A stretch of 64,000 nucleotides of DNA from Cynocephalus volans (taxonomy: Eukaryota > Chordata > Mammalia > Dermoptera > Cynocephalidae). The notes under the pieces are model-generated. The model was not told the origin of the DNA, did no database searches, and was given only the letters and a program-made list of their open reading frames with translations. The DNA is taken from positions 85,409,918 to 85,473,917 of the forward strand of contig NC_084469.1 in the NCBI RefSeq assembly GCF_027409185.1, read 5' to 3'. Position 1 is the first letter of the stretch. Each line of letters opens with the position of its first letter. Position numbers and translations under genes: made by a program. Below are positions 49,229-61,200 of this stretch, piece by piece.

Positions 49229-50690
49229 TTTATCTTATTTTTATTTTTTTAAGTTTATTTATGTATTAATATTATTCTTTTACATTATAAGATGTTGCAA
49301 AGCAGTTGGAGGAGAGGGGGAGAGGGGAAGGGAGAAGGAAATAAGGTGGGAGGAGGAGGAGGGAGGGGACGTAGTCAAGGCCTGTGGCACACTCCTCATT
49401 CCTGCAGGGAGACCAGAGGGCTTTCTGTGGCAGCTCAGTGGTTGGTGCTGGTCTGGGTATGGTCATAGGGAGGTGTGACTGAGGCCCACGGCTCTCCAAC
49501 CTCCCTGGCTTGGGAGACCAGGGGGCTCCCAGTCCTTCTAGGTTCTATAGGTATTCTTTGGTGATGTGAGACCTTTCCTAGTTAATATCAAACTTTGTCT
49601 CTGGTCTGTGGGTATTTTGTCTTTTCTTTCAGTCCTGTGTTGGATTATTTGCTGTTCCCACCACTTAAACTCTGCACTGGAACTAATTTGCTGTCCTTTG
49701 CTTACTTCTAAAATTGGGGAACTTCCTGTGAGAACCAGTACTTGACCCTGTGGTTGAGCTAAATTGCTGCTCTGCTGCTAATTCCCTGGGGAAGGCTTTT
49801 TGTGCAGCTCAGGTTTTAATGGTTGACTTTATAGGAACTTCCAGCTCTCGTGACGTCCACTACACCTGGGTTGTGTAGAAACTGGTCTGGGCCTGAGTCT
49901 TTTCAGTAAACTGCACCCCCAGAAGTTCTATATTCCTGACCAGTCTCCACTGGGTGGTCCTGTGCTGATTGGGGGGCAGATCAGCTGTCCTTGCTGTGCC
50001 CCAGTGTTTCCCTGGGGGGGCCCATCTCCTTCACCGTCTGTACTCCAAACACTTCCCATGGGATGGGCCATACACCTGTCCCTTTTGATGACTCACTGGC
50101 CTCTCAGCGGCTCCTTTTTTCAGTTGTTGTGGCTTCTCGCTCCTGTGTGGGTCCACGGGAACCCTGTTAGTGGTCTTGCTGGCCTAGGGACCGCCAAGGC
50201 CCTCTTCTCCCCTGCTGCCTCCAAGCAACTTCATGTGAAGGGCACAGATGCGGCTTTTGCCACTTCTTGCTCTGTGTGCTCAGCAGCTCCAGCCTTGAAG
50301 CAGCTGGGCTTGAAATGGGGGGAGCAATCCTTTCTTTCTCTTATTGTGGCTTCTCACACCTTCGTGCACTCTGTAGGTCTCTCCTCCGCTTCCCCTGAGC
50401 TCTAGCAGTCCCAGCTTGGCTGTCGTTGCTTTTTTTAAAAAAAGATGACCAGTAAGGGGATCTTAATTCCTGACTTGGTGTTGTCAGCACCATGCTCTCC
50501 CATGTGAGCTAACCGGCCATCCCTATACAGGGATCCAAACCCTTGGCCTTGGTGTTATCAGCACCACACTCTCCCAAGTGAGGCATGGGCCAGCCCTTGT
50601 TGTTGCTTTTTAATAGTGGTAAATTGGTTGATTTGTGGGAGAGAGTGATGCTGGGGACCATCTATTCTGCCATCCTGACTGGAAGTCTCC
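49229..50690 (-). mobile_element. L1-derived element without ORFs, both ends intact
   Basis: On the minus strand it starts at 50690 with the L1 5' end 'ggagacttccagtcaggatg' followed by 'gcagaatagatgg'. It carries about 1.2 kb of GC-rich 5'-UTR-like sequence and ends in an A-rich tail (the TTTTTATCTTATTTTTATTT run at 49229-49250). It is flanked by a perfect 11-bp target-site duplication, TACCTTTTCTT, at 49218-49228 and 50691-50701. No ORF1 or ORF2 sequence is present. A dimeric SINE sits inside it (50431-50597). The polypurine run at 49303-49372 lies near its 3' end. It is either an internally deleted L1 or a non-autonomous family mobilised by L1. The 147-codon frame at 49962-50405 (+) is antisense to the 5' UTR and not a gene. 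Confidence 0.7.
50431..50597 (-). repeat. Dimeric tRNA-Ile-derived SINE nested in the L1-derived element
   Basis: It has the same two-unit structure as the copies at 48.2 and 53.0 kb ('gatgaccagtaaggggatct' and 'caccacactctcccaagtga' on the + strand). The flanks TGTCGTTGC (50421-50429) and TGTTGTTGC (50598-50606) match at 8 of 9, the likely target-site duplication. It inserted after the L1-derived host. Confidence 0.85.
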
Positions 50691-50939
50691 TACCTTTTCT
50701 TACAGTTAAAGGAATGTTAAGAAATACTTCTAGAAATAATGTTTTTCCTTAATCAAACTGGAAGAAAAGGGGTACAGAAAAAATACTTTTCCACTGTATT
50801 GTCAGGCTATTTGATAAATGTTTTTTGTAAATTTAGTTGTGTTTATAAGTGGAGTCCTAATTTTCATAGATATGCACTTATTTAATAGTTAAAGTGTAAA
50901 TCTTTTTGAGCTTATACATGAAATTTTTCTTCAATACTC

Positions 50940-51085
50940 AACATAACCTGAATGTCTTAAAGCAGCAATCAAAAGAAACATGTACAAATATAGCAAAATG
51001 TTAATTGTAGAATCTAAGGGTGGATGAGTGTTTACCATAGAATTGTTTCCAATTTTCTGAATATTTGAAGTTTTTCATAATAAAT
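50940..51085 (+). repeat. L1M 3' end fragment
   Basis: 'caatcaaaagaaacatgtac', 'ttctgaatatttgaagtttt' and 'tcataataaa' match the 3' tip of old L1M elements. Confidence 0.5.
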
Positions 51086-51399
51086 TGTTGGGGATGGCAG
51101 GGGAGTCACCTGCAATGATGTCATCAAACTGACTTCTCACAGAACTTTCACAAAGTCACTAGTGGGAAAACACATGTGTACTCATGTTTGGAAGTTTATC
51201 ATTTATGGCCATAAAAAGAAAAAAATAATAAAATCTTGTTTTCACCAAGTAAAATTTAGAAAATAGACAAAAATCTCTCATACCTTCATTTAGTGTGATA
51301 CTGTGAAATACATGTATTTTGGTCTTCATCCCCGTTTCCTGGCATACAACTCCTGAAATCTTTAGAATCTCCAAAATAGTGTCTTTTCCTACATTGAGA

Positions 51400-52125
51400 T
51401 GACTCGTGGCTGGGGACCCCTAGGTAGCTTCCAGATGGGGACTGGTCACTAGAAAGACCAAGGCAGGATTAGAGCACTGGGACTTTCAGCCCCAACCCCC
51501 AACCTCAGGGGAGGAGAGAGGGGTAAGGGTTAAGTAAGTTGTTCACCAGTGGCCAGTGATTTAATCAATCATGCCTACATCATGAAGCTTCAACAAAAAG
51601 CCAAAAAGGACTGGGTTCAGAGAGCTTCTGGGATAGCTGAACATGTCAAGGTTTCTGGAGGGTGGCTCGCCAGCCAAAGGCATGGGAGCTCTGCGTCTCT
51701 TCCCCCCACACCTTGCCCTACGCATCTCTTCTTCCGGATCATTTGTAGTATCCTTTGTAATAACCTGGTAACATTAAGTGTTTCCCTGAGTTCTCTGAGC
51801 TGCCCTAGTAAATTAATAGAACCCAAAGAGAGGGTCATGGGAAGCCCAACCTGAAGCTGGTCAGTCAGAGGTTCAGACTTGTGACTGGCATCAAAACTGG
51901 GGGGCAGTCTTGGGGACTGAGCCCTCAACCTGTGTGATCTGACGCTATCTCCAGGTAGACAGTGTCAGAATTGAATTGAATTAGAGGACACTCAGCTGAT
52001 GTCTGCAGAATTGACCACTTGGTATGTGGGAAGAGAATCCCCACACACTTGGTCACAGAAATCTTCTGTGTTGATTGTGGTGTGAGAGCAGAGAAAAAAA
52101 ACTGGTTTTTTCCACACAACCCAGC
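51400..52125 (+). mobile_element. ERV LTR (ERVL-like class, subfamily unresolved)
   Basis: The segment contains 'agtgatttaatcaatcatgc', 'actgggttcagagagcttct', 'gagttctctgagctgcccta', 'ggggactgagccctcaacct' and 'cagaattgaattgaattaga', in the order of a well-known ancient mammalian LTR whose name I cannot give with certainty. No internal genes are seen. Boundaries are approximate. Open frames within it are not genes. Confidence 0.6.
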
Positions 52126-52164
52126 TACAAAAACTTTCAGTATATGGGCATATTCCCTTCCAAT

Positions 52165-52190
52165 TCTTTTTTTTTTTTTTTTTTTTTTTG
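52165..52190 (+). repeat. Poly(T) run
   Basis: About 24 consecutive T, possibly the tail of a reverse-oriented retroposon whose body I cannot identify. Confidence 0.8.
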
Positions 52191-53042
52191 GTATATATTT
52201 GGTTTTATTTAATATTGTGTAACCTTTTTAAAAAACTGTACATTTCTTTAATGGGTGTATGGCATTCCATTTTATGTTATGTAAACGTACCATACCTGGG
52301 AACACTTTTTAAAAATAAAAATAAATAAATATACAAACAAACGGGGGAGAAACAGACACAACAATCACAATAATTCCTCAGACTTATTAAGATAAGTGAA
52401 CAGATATGATGTTGATGGGAGGGATGGAGAGGGGGAAAAAGGAGGAACTCGTAAAGGGACATGAAAATCAACTACACTGTATGTTGATAAATCTAAAAAT
52501 TTTTTTTAAATTTAAATACAGATTCTTAAGGTCCACTTACTAAATAAGAATCTCCAGGAACAATTCCAGGGAGTCTGAATTTTTGAAGCTTACCCTGTGA
52601 TTGTAATGCACTGAATCTACTAATTAATTATCACACACTTAATTTGCTTGATCCACTATTATCAAAGGGAGTTACTTCAAAATTTTTGCTGTTATAAACA
52701 ATTATAAACATCCTTACAAGTATTCCTTTGCATACATACACAATTATTTCATGAGGACAGTAAAGTGGTTTGTTTGCTTTTTAAAAAAAATTTAGTGAAC
52801 TATGGAGTAACTGCAGCTCCAGGACTACCCACCACTATCAGGGAATTCTAGAGAAGACTGGCAGTCAGCCAGGGCTGCCTTGGCTACTCAAGAAGTGGTC
52901 AATCAGGAGGTAGAGTCCTGGCAACCCTAGAAAAGCAACTCTCAAAGACAGAGGTCTGCCTTCTCTCAAGTCTCCATAATCACAAAGTTCCTGCTCAAAA
53001 GGGGCCCCTTGAGATTGGCTTATCTCTTCTGCTGTCTTATGC

Positions 53043-53048
<6 letters not shown>

Positions 53049-53073
<25 letters not shown>

Positions 53074-53223
53074 TGACCGGTAAGGGGATCTTAACCCTTG
53101 ACTTGGTGTTGTCAGCACCACACTCACCCAGTGAGCAAACCGGCCATCCCTATATGGGATCCAAACCCGCGGCCTTGGCGCTCCCAGCGCCGCACTCTCC
53201 CGAGTGAGCCACGGGCTCGGCCC
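53049..53223 (-). repeat. Dimeric tRNA-Ile-derived SINE
   Basis: The tail appears as TTTT...AAAAAGATGACCGG on the + strand, followed by the two tRNA-like units and 'gagtgagccacgggctcggc' at the 5' end of the SINE. A perfect 17-bp target-site duplication, CTGTCTTATGCTTTTTT, lies at 53032-53048 and 53224-53240. It is the cleanest duplication in the window, hence a young insertion. Confidence 0.92.
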
Positions 53224-53244
53224 CTGTCTTATGCTTTTTTAAAG

Positions 53245-53468
53245 TTCACATTTGTCAAGAGATTTATTGTACAACATGTTGACTATAGTCAATAACAATG
53301 TTTGAATACCTGAAGATCACTAAAATAAGTGTTCTCACATCAAAAAATTAAGGTAATATATATGCCAGTTAGCTTGATTTATCCATTCCACAATGTATAC
53401 ACATTTCGAACTATGTTGTACACCATAAATATATACAAATTTTATCTGCTAATTTTAAAAGTAATAAA
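53245..53468 (+). repeat. L1M 3' UTR fragment
   Basis: 'tgttgactatagtcaataac', 'ataagtgttctcacatcaaa' and 'tgttgtacaccataaatata' match the 3' UTR of L1MB/L1MC-type elements. The SINE above landed just upstream. Confidence 0.8.
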
Positions 53469-54104
53469 GTTCACATTTGGTAAAGTTCACACCAGTCCCC
53501 AAGAGCATGTTCTCAAACTCGGCCCCATAGATTCCGAACTATTCTCAGGCATCTGCAAGTGCAACACACTTTGGTTTAATTGTTGTTTCCATACTGACAG
53601 TAATCTTCACATAAAGTAAATGCATTCAGGCTTATCTGGATGAGCTACGCAATTTCAGCGCCTGCATTTTTATGTTTAAAGTCAAAATGGCACAAGGTCA
53701 CCGACGAAGAAACTTTTAAGCTAACGTTTCTCCAACTAGAATCCTCGGACATACTCCCAAAGTTTCCTGAGAATTTTTTAAAAGGGGTTTATACAGCACT
53801 CAAAGTTGAGAACAATTGACTTAGATAGAGCACGGGGACCGTATTGCTTGTCTCCCACCCAGCACCCAGCACCCAGCCCAGGCCCGGCACTCGGCAGAAG
53901 TAAGAGCCACACGGTTCTGCGCAGCACTGGGTCACTCCTGAGAGGTCCGCCCAGGCCTTTCTGACACAGCTGCACCTTTCCCCAGAAAAACAAGAATCAA
54001 TTCTCTGCCTTTCATTTTACTGATAGAAACTAATATTCTGAGTCTTAAGAAAGCTTTCTGACACCATCAAGGTGTAAGACTGGCCCAAAAGCATGAATCT
54101 TACT

Positions 54105-54552
54105 TGTTGGGAAGGCTCATCTCGCAAAGACCAGGAGACAGAGATCGTTGCAATCAAGCAAGAGGTTTTTATTCCAGCATGCTGGGGTCGCTCCGTCTTC
54201 AGGACAGAAGTGGCCCCGAGCTCTTAACACAAGCATTTTTTATACAGTTTGGTAGGCAGACTTTGGCAACAGGATGAGTTGTATACAGCTTATTGGTAAC
54301 CTGAGGTGACTTTTAAATTCATTGCTGGCTTTCAGTGGGGTGGTATACAGACAAGGAACTGGGAAATTGCCCAACAGCCCACCCCTTGTGTGGTTAGCCC
54401 TTCCCGGAACTGGGTGAACTTTGGGCGGTTTGGGAAGTCCTTTATCTGCCCTTACCAGAAAGTCCCACCTGCAGGGGCTTGTAAAACATTGCGCAAACTA
54501 ATTACAGAAGCAGAAAAGCTAGTCAGTTAATATTTAAGGGTTGGGGAAGGAG
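54105..54552 (-). mobile_element. ERV LTR (solo), reverse, just upstream of POP4
   Basis: On the minus strand a TATA box (TATAAAAA, 54236-54243) lies about 70 bp before an AATAAA signal (54168-54173). After it come 'cctcttgcttgattgcaacg' and 'tctcctggtctttgcgagat', the layout of U3-R-U5 in a retroviral LTR. The + strand left end TGTTGGG (54105) has an inverted partner CCCAACA at 54370-54376, so the LTR might be only 272 bp. U3-like sequence seems to extend to about 54552, and I found no target-site duplication. No gag, pol or env sequence is present. Confidence 0.6.
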
Positions 54553-54859
54553 TTCAGGTCCACAAAGGCCAACTCCACTCATAATACGGATGGGAACAGA
54601 GAAGCCCAGAAATGGCCGGAGCCTTAATCCAGGTCACAGGGAACTGCAGTGCCTGTGCTCCAGAGCAGAAGCTGCCTGGGCTGATCTGCAAGAACAACGA
54701 GGCTGGACAGACCTCATTCCCACCACCACCAGCATCCCTGTCTCATTTCCGTCCTGCCTGGTCCCCAACTTCCCTCCTGTCCTCTCCAAGTCCGCTCGCC
54801 TCGCTCTACTCCAGGCTTTCACAAGCATTCCACGTGGCCTAACCCCAACCCGCTGCTGG

Positions 54860-55260
54860 GCCTATAAAAGACGCAAGTTAAAAAGGCCCCGCCAAACCCA
54901 GACCACCCCAGAGATCCCCAGCAGCACACACCGCCACGCCCGGCGGCGGAGTCCACCCCAAGGTGCATGCGCCTAACTCAGTCGGCGCGCGTCGGTGACG
55001 TCACGGGCGGCGCCATCTCCGAGCGTCTCCGTCACCAGCTACCGGTAAAAGAGTGTCAGTCCGCTAACTATGTGACGCTAGGCCTCGGGCACAAGAAACC
55101 TGTCCACCGGAAACTTTGGCGAGATTGATTCTGGTGGCCGAAGGCTGCTGAACAAAGTGGAGAAAGGGAAGGAGTGAGCGAGGGTTAAGGACACGTCATC
55201 AGAGCGCACCGGAAGCGGTCCGAGAATGAAGAGTAAGAGGGGCCACGGAGTTGCAGAGGG
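54860..55260 (+). promoter_or_regulatory. POP4: POP4 CpG-island promoter
   Basis: CpG density rises sharply, unlike the CpG-poor surroundings. Visible sites are a perfect CRE/ATF palindrome TGACGTCA (54996-55003), an NRF1-like TGCATGCGCC (54964-54973), a YY1-like GCGCCATCTCC (55010-55020), and ETS/GABP-like CCGGAAAC (near 55107) and CCGGAAGC (near 55209), the latter about 15 bp before the start codon. A TATAAAA sequence lies at 54864-54870 but is about 360 bp from the ATG and may not be used. The mix fits a housekeeping gene with scattered start sites. The transcription start itself cannot be placed. Confidence 0.8.
55226..55232 (+). CDS. POP4: POP4 coding exon 1 (start codon, 7 coding nt)
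   Basis: ATGAAGA is followed by the donor GTAAGA. The split third codon (Ser) is completed in exon 2. The exon's 5' UTR lies within the CpG island. Confidence 0.93.
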
Positions 55261-58200
55261 GTTGGAGGTGGAAGGGGTCGAGGGCTCGGTGCTGACATGG
55301 GCCAGGCTAGCTGTCGGTGCGAAATCCAAACGGAACTGCTACGGGAATTGGCCCACCTTAGATAAGAGAAACTAGCCCAGAGCGCGAGTTAGCCTGGCTC
55401 AGCCTCTGAGCTAGCAATTGATGTCAGGGCTGGAAGCAGGTTCTCCCGGGATCTGCTCAGTGGTGTGTGGTGCTGCAGGAGGAGGGCCCAAGGCCTTGGC
55501 GCTTCTTGGTCACTACATCACTGGGCGACCGCGGTCAAGACCCTGCTCCTCTCTGTGACCTTATTTCCCGCTTTGTTGTGAAGCGCTGGGAGCAGCTGAG
55601 AATGATATCACTAACCCAGGGCTTGATATCGAGTCCCAAGACTTGAGCAGAGGAGAGAAGTGCCTGGGTGGGGGTGGCGGTGGGGACAGGGGAATGTAAA
55701 CACCGACACCATTGAGATTGAGTTTTGGATCAGAATTTTTATTTCCACCTCTGCCACTCCCTATGTGGCATATTTGAGTTTAAATTTTCTCATGTGCATA
55801 ATAGGAATAACTACTTTAAAGGATTGTTTAGAAAGTGTAATGCGATCAAATATGTGTGGCATTTACTTGGGTGCCTGGCAAGTAATTAGTGTTCAGTAAC
55901 TGTTAGATGTGTATTGTTGCAGAAAGACTTCCAAGTCTGATGCTAGGCACCTGTGACAGGTGAAGTAGTTATTCATGTGTGTTACAGGCCCTGCTAGTTG
56001 CTGTCTACAAATAGGTTATAGTCCCCCTCTTCCATCTGAGGGAGAACTAGACTCTATATAAAACGTGTAACCACGTTTACATTTGCTTGATCAGGCGTGC
56101 TGAGGGAAGCATAAGAGAGTTGGGATGAAGTTTACAGAGAATAGTGCAGATTAAATTTTCTAGTCATTTGGCCCTTAATCCAGGCCTTTGCCCCACTCTT
56201 ATTCCATTCACATCCCTTCTCTATCTTCTGTCACAGTTTTCTTCTTCAGACAGATTAAGTAAGAAACACGAGTGTGGAAGGTTTTAGAGTTTGAAGCCAC
56301 ATTGATAATATATATTTTGACTTTGAAGCAAGGCATATTGTATGCTATCAATTATAAGATACAGTTTAATTTTGTATATTAAAATGTGGAAAACCTATTT
56401 TTAAACATCTTACAGTCAACAAATGTTGTATTTTCAACCATCCGCATCCTGGACAGCTATATCACATAACTTTTACATGTTATTTCGTTAGACTCAGTGA
56501 GCAACTACTGAATCTTCTAACCTGTGGTATTTTAAACCAGCACAACTCATAGTTTGATCCACTGACCTGCAACAGCATCAGGGAACTTGTTAGGTATGCA
56601 TGATCTGGGGATGGAGATCAAGAATCTACATTTTAATAAGATTCCAGAGATTCTTACACACATTAAAGTTTGAGAAGCACTCTTTTTAAATCATACCCTT
56701 GGAACTTCTAGGATAAACATGACCAGAGGGCAAGATAAGAGACATCCAAGAAAGCTTTGAAGCTTTGCTCTTCATACCAACTTCATCTTCTCTTATTTCT
56801 ATATAAGCACAGTTATTTTCATAGTTAGAAAAGTCTTGAGCCTTATAGCCATACCCAACAGGAATTGATCATTTCTTCTTCTGTTTTTAAATCCCCCAGG
56901 TGTGATCTACCATGCCCTTTCTCAGAAAGAGGCAAAAGAGTTCGATGTTCAGGTACAGTTCTTGGCAAGAAGTCTGGGAGCAACAGAGGTGATAACAAAG
57001 ATGGCTCGGTGGCTGCTAAGCCTCTAGTACTGGTTTAGATGTCCTTTCCCACATCTTACTCATCTTTCCAATAGATGTCTTAGGCTCAGTCAAGGTCTGT
57101 TGCACGGATGGCCTGTTCCTGTATGCCGGCCTTCTTTCTTGTTGTGCCAAAGTCAACTTTGGTAAATAGGAGCTCCTTGATCTTGTGTCATCTCCCTCCC
57201 ACTGTGTTGGGGACACCAGGCCATGCCCACCTAGTGAGCACCATTGTTTGACTTTATCACTTGCCCCCTTCACTTCTGAAAAAGATATGCAAATCACATT
57301 TCCAAAGTAGAATTTACAGTTTATATCTGAATACTTCAACATGCTTTGTCAGTGTGGCAAAAGTTTCACTTGTGACTCATAATGAAAGTGTTACCTTGTT
57401 GTTGTTTTTTGGCGGCTGGCCAGTACAGAGATCCGAACCCCTGACCTTGGTGTTATAACTCCATGCTGGAGTGTGTTACTTTGAAATCAAGATTTTGAAA
57501 GACCGGTATACCTTTATTTTGCTTCTCCATGAAAGAGGGGCCATTTAGTATTTAAAAGAATCAAATAATTGTCCTCTTATAGTAATAATGATGATATTAA
57601 TTTTTAGTTAATATCTAAAGGTACAAAACCAAGGCAGACATAGTTTCTGTGAGCTACCTCGAAGATTATGTGTATCATATCTTGTCATCCCTGTTTCCCT
57701 GCCATAGAGAGAGGGCTTGATTACTACTGACAGATTGGCGTCAGTCTGTCAGTTAGCCTCAATCTTAGTGTTCAAAGCCTTGTTATTGCAAAAAATGCCC
57801 AGAAAATGGCCCAGCCAAGAGGCAGGACCTCTGTAGAGAGCACTTCCCAGAACTGTGGCAGGCAAGAGGACAGAGGAACCCATTGCTGAGTGTGAAATAG
57901 ATTGTTGGAACTCCAAATTCAGAGGTAGTGGTGCCTTCAGGTTTTTTTTAGGGAATTACACACAATTATGATAGTTATTTTGCCCATAAGTCCTCTCTAA
58001 GAACCTGTGCTCATTTATGGTAACTTGACACTGCTGCTCTATGTTGGAGAGAGTGAGCACAGAGCCTGAGATGCTCCTGACAGTTCCTTTCTCCATGCAA
58101 TACAGGAGCAAACCTCTTGAAGAGTAGCCACACCATATCCACAGGGCTGGAAACCCAAGTAAAGAGGATTGTGATGTGGGTACAGTGTCAAAATTCCTAC

Positions 58201-61200
58201 TCCCTGAACTTGGACCACCCTGGAGCACCTAGTTTTGCTGTTTTTCCTGGTGTTAGGATCATTTCCCTCACGGCCATAGCTTGGTCCTGCTCTGAGCTCA
58301 CCTTCATCTTGTCATGACTTATTAAATATCTTTGTCATATATTTTCCAAGCATTCGTCTCTGCCAAGGATGAGAGAAGTTTTTTTTTCAAATATAAAAGT
58401 TTTATATCCTCATGAGAATAATTTCAGGGAAGCAAGACAGGAAGTCAGTGTTTGACATGGCTGTTTTGTGGGACAAACTCACAAATTGGCATATGAATGT
58501 GACTTTCACATCTTGACAGCTCTAAATAGCAAACACTTGGCAGATGAGAAGTTTTATGAACCTCAGGTAGATGGGTCAGCAAAGGCAGCCCCATCTGCTG
58601 TTGCAGTGGCTCCTGGGAGTGGTGGGGGATGAGTGCCTGGGATCCTGGGCTGCCCAGCCCAGAGCAGTGAGCACTACGCGCCACCTTGTCCCTGTGCAGC
58701 ATCAGGGAGCCCAGCGGGCCGAGGCCCTTGTCAGGGCCTTCCTGAAGCGAAGCACGCCCCGCATGAGCCAACAAGCCCGTGAGGACCAGCTGCAGCGCAA
58801 GGCCGTTGTTCTGGAGTACTTTACTCGTCGGAAGCGAAAGGAGAAGAGAAAGAAATCCAAAGGCCTCTCTGCCAGGCAGAGGAGGGAGCTGCGGCTCTTT
58901 GACATTAAACCAGAGCAACAGAGGTAAGCCAAACCTTGCCTGTTCCATTCTACCCACAGTGGCTTAATCTTCCTGGTCTGGGTGTGGACTTTGGGAGCCC
59001 AGTGTCTGAGCAGGCAGCCTCTGCTCAACTTAAGCTAAGGGATCCTCTCCACCTTCCACCACAAGGGGGCAGCCTTCCTTTACCAATTTGTACTGTGTTT
59101 GGGTTTGGCTTTTAATAGCAAGGCATGGGTAAGACTGAAGACTTACTGTTTGGCTTCTATCCTACCCTTAACTAATAAGACCGGTGCCATTAAGTGTGTC
59201 TGTTTCCCATGGCAACAGGTTGTTTGTCTTTTAGCTTTCTTAGACAGAAAAGAGGAACTAATATTTCTTAATGTATTTCTTAAGGTGGCTTTTAATAGCA
59301 CTAGACAGAATCACCCACTTTGGTTTTATTGCCAAAGAGAGATGCTGCCTACACGTTTCAGAAGTTTCTGAAAGGAATGCATCACTGTCTTGTAGGAGGG
59401 CATCTTCCTCCCTCCAGCTGACACTCCATCCCTGCTTGATGAGGGCTCTGAGTTTGCATGTCTTGGGACTGTTTGTAGCCTTTTGTTTAGAGTTCAATAG
59501 CCAAATAACCTCCCACATTCCAGAAGACAATTAGAGTATGTCACTTTGTCCATGTCCCCTGTCACGAAGTCAGCTGGGCTTTGGGTGGAGGAAAGGGCTG
59601 CCACCTGCCCCAGGTTTGCCTCACTGGTGTCCTTACAGGCAGAGCTCCCTTTGTGTTTGAGTTTGTGGTTCTTGTTTCTCTAACCAATGGCTTCATGTAA
59701 ATGAATTCCCCATGAGGCACCAAGACAAGTGATAATAGCCCCACAGGAGAGCCTTTGGGGTCCTCTCACCTGCTCCCTCCCCTCTTCTTCCCACACTTGC
59801 TCACTCACCTTCCAGACAGACCTGTTACCTTACATGAGGATTTGCATGACAACCAACAACACCTGTTTACTGAGGGCTTACAAAGTGCAGTGTCATGTAA
59901 CAGAAAGCCTCAAAATAACAGTGGCTTAAACGAGACTGAAGTGTATTTCTCTCGTGAGAGGAAGCCCAGATGGACGCCACCCTGGCTAGTATGGCAGGCA
60001 GTCCCACAGCCATCAGGGACCAGCCAGCAGGTCACCACCTTTAGGTGTTCCTCATGGTCTGAAGTGTCTGCTTGAGCTCCAGCTGTCACGGCTGCATCTG
60101 TCCAGCAGGAAGGATGAAGGGGTAAAGAAGGGCCACTCCTTCCTCTTCTCATTAGCAGAAACTTAGCTTCAAGAAGGTTCTACCAGTGAGGAAACTGAAT
60201 TCAAGAGGTAAAGGTGCTTGATTTTAGCAGTTTATCAACAGTGAAACTAGGATTTTCACCCAATCCCTAATAATCCTAGATCTTAGTTCTTGGTTTAAAG
60301 CCAAAGTCTGTGCTCTTTGGACACTGTAATCCCAAGCTTATGTTGCCTAGCTTTTTACCTGTTTCTGACTTTACCACAGGTACAGTCTTTTTCTCCCTTT
60401 GCATGACCTCTGGAAACAGTACATCCGGGACCTCTGCAATGGTCTCAAGCCAGATACGTAAGTTGCATTTCTGAAGCCTTGCCCTTTGGGGCAGATCCCA
60501 AATCTTATGATTGTTGTAAATATAGCCTCAGGAGCCAGATCTCTGCATTGCCTGACTGCAGAAGACTGTAGACCTGTTTTCTTCTTTCAAAAATCTTTAT
60601 CATGGTATAAATTAACTACTTCTGTTTACCTTGTAGGCAGCCACAGATGATTCAAGCCAAGCTGTTAAAGGCAGATCTTCATGGTGCTATTATTTCAGGT
60701 AATTTGCCTAAGAGCACATGGTCATCCAGATGTTCAAACTATCACTCAGTGGCAACATAGCACTTGTGTTACAGTATGAGACATGTTTCTTGCCATGTGG
60801 TTTCCTTGAGAGGTCTCAAGATCACCAGCAGTGAGAGTAGGAGATGATTACAGATGTCTTAGCCAGTTCAGGCCCCTTTTTAGATAAACTCTAAATGGTC
60901 TCTGTGTACCTTCTCTACACAGGGACTCCTGTTATTATCCCAAAGGGCACAGAGGCTGCTAGCACTCACCCATGGCCTGGAATCTTGAACATAGAGTCCC
61001 TTTCATGTAGTCCCGTGGTTTCAAATGTCAACTATGTACTCATAGCTCCCAAGTTGACATCTCCAGCATAGACCCTTCCCCTGAACTCTAGACTCATTTA
61101 TCCAACTGTCCTCTTGACATAGTCATTTGGATGTCCAATAGGCATCTGAAACTTTGCATATCCAAAATAGAACTCTTGGTCTCTCCTCAGATCAACCCCT

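Noticed and set aside
49962..50405. 147-codon open frame, plus strand
   Set aside because: It runs antisense through the 5'-UTR-like body of the L1-derived element, with no domain and no splice context.
54864..54870. TATAAAA as the POP4 TATA box
   Set aside because: It lies about 360 bp upstream of the start codon, in front of the CpG-rich core with CRE, YY1-like and ETS-like sites. CpG-island promoters usually lack a working TATA box, so I do not assign it.
54590..54976. 128-codon open frame just upstream of POP4
   Set aside because: It ends in the CpG island, contains no recognisable domain, and is not needed to explain POP4, whose own ATG has an in-frame stop upstream at 55175. The GC-rich composition accounts for the frame.
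58445..58957. 170-codon open frame on the minus strand
   Set aside because: It is antisense to POP4 exon 3 and its flanks. The sense strand carries the conserved coding exon, so this is a shadow.
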